NCBI GenBank assembly: GCA_038231615.1
Contig: JBBRLA010000583.1
Location: 1 to 5,624 of the forward strand
Length of the DNA: 5,624 nucleotides
DNA from: JBBRLA01 sp038231615
GTDB lineage: Bacteria > Myxococcota_A > Polyangia > Palsa-1104 > JAEUJZ01
Direction: 5' to 3'
Shown: positions 1 through 5,617 of the stretch, one piece after another
How the letters are laid out: each line of letters opens with the position of its first letter
Numbering within the stretch: the first letter of the stretch is position 1
Made by a program: the position numbers and the translations under genes
Notes under the pieces: model-generated
The model's input: the letters and a program-made list of their open reading frames with translations, nothing else
What the model was told of the DNA's origin: nothing
Database searches by the model: none

Positions 1-8
1 GGCGTTGT

Positions 9-30
9 GGGCCCGATTTGGATCGGGCCC
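9..30. other. Perfect GC-rich hairpin at left edge
   Basis: A perfect 9-bp inverted repeat (GGGCCCGAT, loop TTGG, ATCGGGCCC). On the plus strand it is followed by GCTGTGCTCTTGGGTTTG, which is only moderately T-rich, so it could be a weak intrinsic terminator for a plus-strand gene lying left of the window. On the minus strand no T-run follows. The stem is seen directly; the terminator role is a guess because the upstream gene is not visible. Confidence 0.4.
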
Positions 31-102
31 GCTGTGCTCTTGGGTTTGTTCCATGGGGGAGAAATAAGCGCCGTCAAATGCCGTTCAACCCCCGCCATGT
101 CG

Positions 103-160
103 ATAGTTGAAAATAGTTGATCGCCAGGATCTGGCAGGATCCGGCGCCCCGCCGGCGATC
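103..160. repeat. Tandem 10-bp repeats and inverted repeats upstream of msrB promoter
   Basis: Two direct repeats, each with a 10-bp period, lie close together: ATAGTTGA at 103-110 and 113-120, then CAGGATCTGG/CAGGATCCGG at 125-134 and 135-144. They run into a perfect inverted repeat CCGGCG-CCC-CGCCGG (141-155). A second pair, GATCGCC (119-125) and GGCGATC (154-160), could form a competing outer stem. The block ends just before the predicted -35 box at 162. One-helical-turn spacing upstream of a promoter suggests a protein-binding site, but no known operator is recognised. Confidence 0.45.
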
Positions 161-161
161 C

Positions 162-190
162 TTGTCAATGAACCAAACCCACGATATGTT
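162..190 (+). promoter_or_regulatory. Predicted sigma70-like promoter of msrB
   Basis: TTGTCA (162-167) and TATGTT (185-190) are separated by exactly 17 nt and point towards msrB. Each box differs from the E. coli-type consensus at two positions or fewer. Transcription would start near 197, leaving a leader of roughly 50 nt before the ATG at 251. This is the best -35/-10 pair I found by eye in the window; it is a prediction only. Confidence 0.45.
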
Positions 191-250
191 TGCTGTATTC
201 GGCCCCGCGCCGGTCCGTGCTACCGTGGGCCTCAGAGCAAAGGAACGGGT

Positions 251-691
251 ATGATCGACAAGCTGAGCCTTTCCGACGAGCAGTGGCGTGAACGATTGAC
301 CCCGGAGGAATATCAGGTGCTTCGTTGTCACGGCACGGAGCGGCCCCATTCGGGTTGCTTCCTGGGCACCCATGCCGAGGGGACCTACGTCTGCGCCGGC
401 TGCGGGAACCCGCTTTTTCGCTCCGGCGAAAAGTTCGAGTCAGGCACGGGATGGCCCTCGTTCACCCTGACGATCACCCCGGATGCCGTCACGCGCATCG
501 AGGATCGCTCCCATGGCGTGGTCCGGACGGAGGTCCGGTGCGCCCGCTGCGACGGCCACCTCGGGCATGTCTTCCCCGACGGCCCACCGCCCACCGGGCT
601 GCGCTACTGCATGAACTCCGTCGCGATGAAACACGTCCCCGAAGGGCAACCCGGGGTCCTGCTCCAGGGCGACGTCAAGGAAGCGAAATAG
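251..691 (+). CDS. msrB: Peptide-methionine (R)-S-oxide reductase MsrB
   Basis: A complete 146-residue MsrB, the usual length for a single-domain enzyme. It reduces the R epimer of methionine sulfoxide in proteins, normally with electrons from thioredoxin. Visible family marks are GTERP (28-32), the first zinc pair C48/C51 (CAGC), SGTGWPSF (64-71), the second zinc pair C97/C100 (CARC) followed by GHLGHVFPDG, and the catalytic C120 in RYCMNS. The classical resolving cysteine in the GWPSF motif is replaced by T66, so C36 or C26 near the N-terminus may resolve the sulfenic acid instead. There is no signal peptide, so it is probably cytoplasmic. The ATG is chosen because AAAGGA (239-244) sits 6 nt upstream and family similarity begins just after it; an in-frame upstream ATG at 107 would add 48 residues unlike MsrB. 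The 3' end overlaps the convergent cytochrome gene by 17 bp. Confidence 0.96.
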   Translation: MIDKLSLSDEQWRERLTPEEYQVLRCHGTERPHSGCFLGTHAEGTYVCAGCGNPLFRSGEKFESGTGWPSFTLTITPDAVTRIEDRSHGVVRTEVRCARCDGHLGHVFPDGPPPTGLRYCMNSVAMKHVPEGQPGVLLQGDVKEAK

Positions 692-2504
692 CAGACTCAT
701 CTTTGGGGTGCGCCTTTTGCCAGCGTTCCGCCTGGGTGCGGATCTTTTCATCTTCCTGTTCCAGATCGACGTCGCACGGCCGTCCTGTCAGGTCCGAAAG
801 TGCCTTTCGGGCGAAGTAGCGCAGGAGGGGATAGGGGTTGGTCAGCGAGATTAGCAGCGACGGCAGAGCCTCCAGATCCTTGCGCTCGCCAAGGAGGATC
901 ATGGCAGTGGCCTGCTCATGCCCCTTGCCGCGGGAAAGCGTCGCCCGCAGGGCGTTGTCGCGCAGGTCGCCGTAAAGCCCGCGCAAGGCCGCCCGGTCGT
1001 AGTGCTTGCCCCACAGGCGCTCCATCGCCGTCACCAGGTATTCGACGCTCTTGTCGCCGTGGCACAGGGCGCACTCCAGGGGGCGGTCGCCCTGGACGCG
1101 GGCCGGGTCGGTGGGGGAGCCGATGCGGTGGTAGCGTCCCAGGTTGTACCCCAGGCCCATGTTTTTTCTGGGCATGTGGCAGTTGATGCAGGCGCCCCCC
1201 GCCCCGGCGGGGTCGTGGTGGGCATGGGCGCGTAACGCCTCGTCGCCGCGGTACCCGGGGTGACAGCCGGTACACAAGGCGTTGCCGGCCTTGCCGGTCA
1301 GGGAAGCCAGGCGCTCCGGGCGGTCTTCCCCGTGGGGATCATGGCAGGCGGTGCAGGTCATCGCCCCGGAGCAGCCGCCCAGAAGGAAGTCCCGGCCCTC
1401 CCCTGAGTTGATGTGACTGCCCCCGGGGTCGCCGCGCCTGCGCCCGCCCTCCCAGGTAAAGGGGTAGCGCGAGAAGAGCACCTGATGGCAGCGCGCGCAG
1501 GCGCGGTTCGCCCATTCCGCCGGGGACGGGGGACGGGGGTTGGCCAAGGCGGGGCGAGCGGAAAGGAAAGGGCTGCGGATCTCGAAGGTCGGTCGCTGGC
1601 GGTAGTTCTTCACGTGCTCCTTGCTGCCGCCGTGGCAGGACTCGCAGCCGATGCCGATCTCCAGGAGGTGCCGGGCGCGCAGGTTCTCCCGGGTGGTGCG
1701 CAGCGCCTGGTTCAGCAGGACGGATGGCTCTTTTTCTTCCCTGGGCTGGCCGCCGAAGGTGCGGATCTCGCCACGCAATGCCTCGGCCAGCAGGTCGGGG
1801 CGGCTTACCACAAAGGTGTAGCGACGGTCCTCGGGAAGCAGCGCATCGACCACCTCGCCCTGGTAACCCGGCGCTCCCGGGCCCAGAAGCGCGCCGTAGA
1901 GGCTGGCGAAATAGGGGCTGGTGTTGTGGCAGAAGACGCAGGTCCGGTTCCACACCCCGCCGGCACGCAGCCCGGGACGCTCAGTGACCATCACCGAGTA
2001 GCCTTTGGGGCGGAAAGACTGGCTGGCGAAGACGTACGAGAGAGGCAGGATCAGCTCGTCGGAGCCTTCGGGGACCGACGCGCCCGGTGCGGGGACCTCG
2101 ACCCCGGCGAAGTCCTCGCGGTAGCGCCCGCCGATGATGCGGGTCACCTGATACAGGTGGTCGCCGAAGCGCGGCGAGAACACCCGCAGGTAGCGGTGGC
2201 CGCCGGCCTGGCTCAGGGTGGCCACGTCGTCCTTGAAGCGGTAGCGCTCAGCGGAAAAGGGGGCACGGACCTCGGCGGTCTCGGGGATGCGGGTCATCTT
2301 GTGCATCGGCGATCCGAGGAATGCCTGGTACACGTCGGGGTGGCAGCCGGCGCAGGCGGCGCTGCCGGCGTAGTCGGCGCGGAGGATGTTGCTGCGGACC
2401 CATCCGTCCTCGGGGACGCCTTTGGCGGGCCGCAGCCCGATGCCTCCGCTGCAGGACCCGCCGGAAAGGGCCAGGATCAGGCTGAGAAGGATCGCCGGGC
2501 GCAC
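675..2504 (-). CDS. Exported octahaem c-type cytochrome with HEAT-like C-terminus
   Basis: A 609-residue multihaem cytochrome c with eight CXXCH sites, at C51, C189, C287, C336, C384, C411, C439 and C478. The N-terminal YAGSAACAGCHPDVYQAF resembles the cytochrome c554-type haem entry, and CINCHMPRK followed by LECALCHGDKS matches the paired last haems of CXXCH proteins common in anaerobic and soil bacteria. Residues about 530-575 look like one or more HEAT-type helical repeats. It should carry electrons in the periplasm or at the outer membrane; donor and acceptor are unknown. The N-terminus is a short export signal (LLSLILAL) ending in GGSC18, an imperfect lipobox, so it may be a lipoprotein. 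The start is GTG: it is the first ATG/GTG/TTG in frame after the preceding gene's stop, but no clear Shine-Dalgarno site is seen. It lies 65 nt after paralogue A, probably in the same transcript. I see no active-site signature of nitrite or hydroxylamine enzymes. Confidence 0.92.
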   Translation of the reverse strand: MRPAILLSLILALSGGSCSGGIGLRPAKGVPEDGWVRSNILRADYAGSAACAGCHPDVYQAFLGSPMHKMTRIPETAEVRAPFSAERYRFKDDVATLSQAGGHRYLRVFSPRFGDHLYQVTRIIGGRYREDFAGVEVPAPGASVPEGSDELILPLSYVFASQSFRPKGYSVMVTERPGLRAGGVWNRTCVFCHNTSPYFASLYGALLGPGAPGYQGEVVDALLPEDRRYTFVVSRPDLLAEALRGEIRTFGGQPREEKEPSVLLNQALRTTRENLRARHLLEIGIGCESCHGGSKEHVKNYRQRPTFEIRSPFLSARPALANPRPPSPAEWANRACARCHQVLFSRYPFTWEGGRRRGDPGGSHINSGEGRDFLLGGCSGAMTCTACHDPHGEDRPERLASLTGKAGNALCTGCHPGYRGDEALRAHAHHDPAGAGGACINCHMPRKNMGLGYNLGRYHRIGSPTDPARVQGDRPLECALCHGDKSVEYLVTAMERLWGKHYDRAALRGLYGDLRDNALRATLSRGKGHEQATAMILLGERKDLEALPSLLISLTNPYPLLRYFARKALSDLTGRPCDVDLEQEDEKIRTQAERWQKAHPKDESAISLP

Positions 2505-2569
2505 GATACAAAGGTAGCCGGAATCGGCCCATCTGTCACCGCCGATGCGGAGAATGTCTTGCCGGGGCC

Positions 2570-3109
2570 TTACTGCAGGACTTGCAGCGCGTACGGATGC
2601 ATCCGCGTGAGCCGCACATTCGTCGGGTGGGCCGGGGGCAGCTTTCGCGCCACGATGGTCAGGCTCTCCACATCGCCCACGCTGGCCGTCAGGACCACGC
2701 CGAAGATCTCGCCGCTCTGGCCTTCCCCGGCGACCATCATCGGCACCAGGGTGCGCTGGCCAAATTCATCGAAGCCGTTGCAGGCATTCTTCACCGCGAG
2801 CAAGGCCGTATTGAAGAAGCCGAAGCGGTTCTGCTCGCAGTCGAAGTGGTCGCCAGCTTTCAGCTCATCGATGTGGCACAGCTGCGTCGATGGAAGCGGG
2901 CCCGAAAGACCGGTCCAGCGGGCGGTGTAGCGACAACTCACCTGACCCCTTTCGGCGACCAAATTGCGGAAGGACAGAGCGCCCACCGGCAGGTCGTCCA
3001 TCAGGACATCGTAGTGCCCGGTGGTGGGCAACGCCGTTGCTGAAGGAGGCGACACAAGGGCCAACGCCGAGATCGAAAGGAACAGAAATAGAAAAGTGTT
3101 TTTTCTCAT
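2570..3109 (-). CDS. Small exported four-cysteine protein A (paralogue of 5001-5468)
   Basis: A 179-residue protein of a family I do not recognise. Residues 1-26 form a Sec signal peptide (MRKN, then a Phe/Leu-rich core, probable cut after ATA26). The mature part holds CRYT (C59), LCHID (C78), FDCE (C91) and CNGFDEFGQ (C110), then VAGE and ASVGDV. Four cysteines at matching places in the paralogue suggest two disulfides and a folded periplasmic or secreted domain, probably beta-rich. By eye about half of the aligned positions agree with protein B. Unlike B it continues for about 26 residues beyond the shared ASVGDV end with a basic, Pro-containing tail. The ATG at 3109 begins the signal peptide; a GGAG lies a rather long 12 nt upstream. 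The open frame extends to 3313, but that upstream part is Arg/Pro-rich and is the shadow of the neighbouring gene's tail. It follows the repeat protein by 49 nt. Confidence 0.88.
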   Translation of the reverse strand: MRKNTFLFLFLSISALALVSPPSATALPTTGHYDVLMDDLPVGALSFRNLVAERGQVSCRYTARWTGLSGPLPSTQLCHIDELKAGDHFDCEQNRFGFFNTALLAVKNACNGFDEFGQRTLVPMMVAGEGQSGEIFGVVLTASVGDVESLTIVARKLPPAHPTNVRLTRMHPYALQVLQ

Positions 3110-3142
3110 GGGACAAAATGACTCCGCTGCTGAGATGAAATA

Positions 3143-3169
3143 TTTGGGTTTATGGGGTTTATGGGTTTG
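3143..3169. repeat. Short G-rich imperfect tandem repeat at a gene junction
   Basis: Plus-strand TTTGGGTTTATGGGGTTTATGGGTTT contains three G-tracts (3, 4 and 3 G) spaced by TTTAT. On the coding (minus) strand it reads as CCCATAAACCCCATAAACCC and spans the stop codon of the repeat protein (TAA at 3161-3159) and the start of the 49-nt gap to paralogue A. It may be slippage-generated; no function is shown. Confidence 0.5.
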
Positions 3170-4886
3170 AAGGACCCGAGGAAGAGGCGGGATCGGCCGG
3201 CGCCGGGGCCGCCGTGGCGGCTGGCCCCGGGGCTGGCGCAGAGGCTGGTGCCGCCGTGGCGGCTGAGGCCGGTGTGGCCGCTGGCGAAGCAGCCGGTTCG
3301 TCGGCCTCATCATCCTTGTCGTCGTTCTTGACGGCCTCCTTGGGAGGCGTCACGTCCAGATCCACGGTCATCACCCCCCCCGCGGCCACCTTCACGCCCT
3401 TGCCCTGGGTGGTCGAGATGACGCTGACCAGGTACAGGCCCTCGCCGACGCCGGCCAGCCGGTACGAACCGCTGGCGTCGGTCACCGGGTAGAAGGTGTC
3501 GACCCCCGCATTCCCGTGCCCCGAGGCCACCAGGAGGCGCGCCCCAGACAGGGGCCGGCCCCCCGCCGTCACCCGCCCGCGGATCTCCCCGGTGCCCCGG
3601 CCGAAGAGGACCATGTCCTGTACGACATCCTGGCCCTCTTTCACGCTGACGCTGGCCAGGGTGCGTTGGCCCTGATAATGCAATTCCAGCCGCGCCGAGC
3701 CCGGCGAGATTCGCTCGAAGCGAAAGTGGCCCTCGGCGTTGCTGCGCGCGGCCACGAAGCCGATCGACCGGTGAGATAGCGAGAGCGTAGCGTTGACGAT
3801 GGGCTTGCCGTCACTGGTCTTGGCAATGCCCGACACGCTGCCGCCGGTGGACAGGACGATCTTCGCCGGCGCGAGTTGGTCGCAGCGGGTCACCTCGATC
3901 GTCGCGGTGGTGACCGCGTGGGCGCCGTCGTAGGCGCGGACCAGGACGGTCCCCAGGGGCACGTGCTCTAGGCGGAAGCGCCCGTCGGTGTCGCTCTGGA
4001 CCTGGTTGGCGGTCTGCACCGACAGCTCGCTGGCCGTGCCCGAGACCAGACGCGACTCGGCGTCGAGCAGCACGTAGGCCGCGGGGGCGCCGCTTTTGTC
4101 TTCTACCCGGCCCGAAAGGGCGCAGCCGATCTGCAACGTCAGCTCCAGGTCCCGGGTCTCCTTGGCGGCCACGGTGATCGACGGCGAAAGCGCCGGGGCG
4201 TAACCTTGCGCGTGGGCCCGCAGCACTACGGCCCACGCCGGAAGCTGATCGGCCCGAAAGCTGCCATCCGGGCTGTCGAACGCCTTGGACCACAGCGGCG
4301 CGGGCGCGGGCATGTGTCCCGGGACCACCGAGATGACATCCAGCACGAAGCTCTTGATGGGGCTGTGGTGCTCATCATAGACGTGGCCGGTCACCACCCC
4401 GCTCTGCGGCAGCACCAGGCTGACCACGTCCCCGGTGCGCACCGTCGCCGAGGCCGGGCCGTGCCCCTCAAGGCGCGCGTTGACCTGATAGGTGCCCTCT
4501 GTCAGGAGCAGCTCGAAGTGTCCGCCGCGATCCGTCTTGACGGTGGCGGCGACCGAGGGAAGGTTGCCCGCCAGCTCGAAGGTCGTGGCGACGACCACCG
4601 CGTCGCTCAGGGACAGGCCGTCGGAGTCGTAGACGTTACCCGAGATGGTCGGCTGCGCCGGGCGCGTGGCGCCGGGCGCAGCCGAAGCCACCGGGTCGCT
4701 CAGGACGGCGCGGTTGTGGTAGCCGGACAGACGCTGCGTCTCGGGTAAAAGAGGCGCCTCTTTCGTGACGTCCGTCGTCTTCCCCGGAGCAGAGCGGAAA
4801 AGCAAAAATCCGAAGCCGATCAAGAGGGCCAGAAAACCCAGGGCCAAAAGGGTACTGGGAAATGGGCGGGGAGACTCCTTGTGCAA
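3159..4886 (-). CDS. Membrane-anchored protein with about five carboxypeptidase-regulatory-like repeats
   Basis: A 575-residue protein. Residues about 11-30 (STLLALGFLALLIGFGFLLF) form one transmembrane anchor after a short N-terminus, so the rest is probably periplasmic or surface-exposed. About five beta-sandwich repeats of the carboxypeptidase-regulatory-like/Cna-B type follow, opening with ISGNVYD (81), VTGHVYD (165), LSGRVED (257), VSGIAKT (351) and IRGRVTA (435); most include a D/N-x-x-G-x-F/Y step (D118-F124, D207-F210, D301-F304, N383-F388, D470-Y475). Such repeats usually act as structural or binding modules, not enzymes. An acidic stretch (NDDKDDEADE, 521-530) and an Ala/Pro/Ser-rich tail end the protein. 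The start is the TTG at 4886, because TGGAGG lies 6 nt before it; another in-frame TTG at 4913 would place that site inside the gene. It is followed 49 nt later by paralogue A. No peptidase, sortase or SpyTag-like residues were identified. Confidence 0.88.
   Translation of the reverse strand: MHKESPRPFPSTLLALGFLALLIGFGFLLFRSAPGKTTDVTKEAPLLPETQRLSGYHNRAVLSDPVASAAPGATRPAQPTISGNVYDSDGLSLSDAVVVATTFELAGNLPSVAATVKTDRGGHFELLLTEGTYQVNARLEGHGPASATVRTGDVVSLVLPQSGVVTGHVYDEHHSPIKSFVLDVISVVPGHMPAPAPLWSKAFDSPDGSFRADQLPAWAVVLRAHAQGYAPALSPSITVAAKETRDLELTLQIGCALSGRVEDKSGAPAAYVLLDAESRLVSGTASELSVQTANQVQSDTDGRFRLEHVPLGTVLVRAYDGAHAVTTATIEVTRCDQLAPAKIVLSTGGSVSGIAKTSDGKPIVNATLSLSHRSIGFVAARSNAEGHFRFERISPGSARLELHYQGQRTLASVSVKEGQDVVQDMVLFGRGTGEIRGRVTAGGRPLSGARLLVASGHGNAGVDTFYPVTDASGSYRLAGVGEGLYLVSVISTTQGKGVKVAAGGVMTVDLDVTPPKEAVKNDDKDDEADEPAASPAATPASAATAAPASAPAPGPAATAAPAPADPASSSGPSNP
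3208..3265. repeat. 42-nt-spaced direct repeat in the Ala/Pro tail
   Basis: GCCGCCGTGGCGGCTG occurs twice, at 3208-3223 and 3250-3265, exactly 42 nt (14 codons) apart. On the coding strand both copies encode AATAAP in the C-terminal tail. Each copy also contains GCCGCC-GT-GGCGGC, a perfect small inverted repeat. In-frame duplication during tail growth is the simplest reading. Confidence 0.6.
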
Positions 4887-4892
4887 GACAGA

Positions 4893-4898
4893 CCTCCA
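4893..4898 (-). promoter_or_regulatory. Ribosome binding site that sets the TTG start at 4886
   Basis: TGGAGG on the minus strand ends 6 nt (TCTGTC) before TTG 4886-4884. The same TGGAGG with 6-nt spacing precedes the ATG of the small exported gene at 5468. This match decides for the shorter, 575-residue form over the 584-residue form. Confidence 0.7.
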
Positions 4899-4942
4899 AA
4901 ATTGCCAATGCAATCAAACCGGATCTTTTGATGATAGCAAAC

Positions 4943-4979
4943 AAAAAAGGGTGCCACCCGCGGCGGCTGGTGGCACCCT
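4943..4979 (-). terminator. Intrinsic terminator after small exported gene B
   Basis: On the minus strand a perfect 10-bp stem (GGGTGCCACC / GGTGGCACCC, 4949-4958 with 4969-4978, plus a closing A-T pair) with a 10-nt loop is followed directly by TTTTTT (4948-4943). The plus strand has no T-run after the stem, so it acts in one direction only. It lies 22 nt past the stop of gene B and about 57 nt before the TTG of the next gene, so downstream genes need read-through or their own promoter. Confidence 0.88.
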
Positions 4980-5000
4980 GCTACAGTGAACTAGCCCGGT

Positions 5001-5468
5001 TTACTGAACGAGCAGGTTCTGGACGTCGCCCACGCTGGCCGACACCACCACGCCGTTGATGTGACCGCCGCTGTCCTCGCCGGCGACCAGCGAGTCGATG
5101 ACGGTCTGCTGCCCGAAGTCGTCGAAGCCGCTGCACTTGCCCGGGCCCTTCTGGATCAGGGTCTCGAAGAAGCCGCGGCGGGCGGCCTCGCAGTCGAACG
5201 AGTCACCCGCCTGCGCCTCATCGATCCGGCACAGGGCGGTGCGACCCAGGGGCGGCCCGGACAGGTCGCTCCACTTCACGGTGTAGCGGCACACGGCCAG
5301 ACCGCCCGCGGCGGTCGCCGGGGCCACCTTGGCGCGCAGGCTCCACTTGCCCACCGTCGAGCCGTCGAACTTCACGCTGTAGGTGTGGCTGGTGTTGAGG
5401 GCCATCGCCGGGGTCGCCGCGGCCAGGGGGACGAGAACGGCCAACGCCAGGAACAATTCTTTACGCAT
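5001..5468 (-). CDS. Small exported four-cysteine protein B (paralogue of 2570-3109)
   Basis: A 155-residue protein of unrecognised family with a clear Sec signal peptide (MRKE, a Leu/Ala/Val core, probable cut after AMA23). The mature part carries CRYT (C60), LCRID (C80), FDCE (C93) and CSGFDDFGQ (C112), then VAGE and ASVGDV, in the same order and spacing as paralogue A. Four conserved cysteines suggest two disulfides. It starts near HTYSVKFDG and ends nine residues after the start of ASVGDV, so it lacks the tail of A. The ATG at 5468 has a strong TGGAGG (5480-5475) 6 nt upstream. A terminator follows 22 nt after the stop, so the gene probably forms its own transcript and, given its strong ribosome site, may be well expressed. 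It may be a periplasmic or secreted binding or structural protein; no enzyme motif is seen. Confidence 0.9.
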   Translation of the reverse strand: MRKELFLALAVLVPLAAATPAMALNTSHTYSVKFDGSTVGKWSLRAKVAPATAAGGLAVCRYTVKWSDLSGPPLGRTALCRIDEAQAGDSFDCEAARRGFFETLIQKGPGKCSGFDDFGQQTVIDSLVAGEDSGGHINGVVVSASVGDVQNLLVQ

Positions 5469-5474
5469 AACGAA

Positions 5475-5480
5475 CCTCCA
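5475..5480 (-). promoter_or_regulatory. Strong ribosome binding site of small exported gene B
   Basis: TGGAGG on the minus strand lies 6 nt (TTCGTT) before the ATG at 5468-5466. It is a near-complete anti-16S match and stronger than the sites of paralogue A and the cytochrome gene. Confidence 0.75.
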
Positions 5481-5517
5481 ATGATTTCTGATAGGATCAC
5501 GTCGCAGAAAGACCTCG

Positions 5518-5617
5518 TGACCTAATGGTCATCGATGTGCCGGGACCGTCCCGATAGCCGGTGGCTACGGATCGGCCAGGTGCCTGCGACCGGCCCCACA
5601 TCACTTCCCATGTGGGG
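5518..5617. other. Cluster of five inverted repeats upstream of gene B
   Basis: Five perfect stems occur in 100 bp: TGACC-TAAT-GGTCA (5518-5531); CGGGAC-C-GTCCCG (5541-5553); TAGCC-GGT-GGCTA (5555-5567), which can extend past a 4-nt bulge by pairing CCGA (5551-5554) with TCGG (5572-5575); CAGG-TG-CCTG (5577-5586); and CCCCACAT with ATGTGGGG (5594-5601 with 5610-5617). None is followed by a T-run on either strand inside the window, so they are not obvious terminators. No coding region overlaps convincingly. They could be operators or a structured 5' leader of gene B; I recognise no known riboswitch. Confidence 0.5.

Noticed and set aside
107..250. 48-codon N-terminal extension of msrB
   Set aside because: The translated extension does not resemble MsrB or a signal peptide, it covers the predicted promoter, and a good ribosome site precedes the ATG at 251.
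1413..2930. 505-codon open frame on the plus strand opposite the cytochrome gene
   Set aside because: It is antisense to eight intact CXXCH motifs and to paralogue A, its translation is low-complexity Ala/Gly/Val-rich with no recognisable domain, and long antisense frames are expected in high-GC DNA.
3110..3313. 68-codon N-terminal extension of paralogue A
   Set aside because: It is an Arg/Pro-rich shadow of the repeat protein's tail; the signal peptide begins exactly at the ATG at 3109.
4206..4748. 180-codon plus-strand frame inside the repeat protein gene
   Set aside because: It is antisense to clear beta-sandwich repeats and has no domain or ribosome site I can support.
5469..5540. Sigma70 promoter directly upstream of gene B
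   Set aside because: A TATCAG-like -10 exists near 5490, but no acceptable -35 box lies 16-18 nt upstream, so I did not list it.
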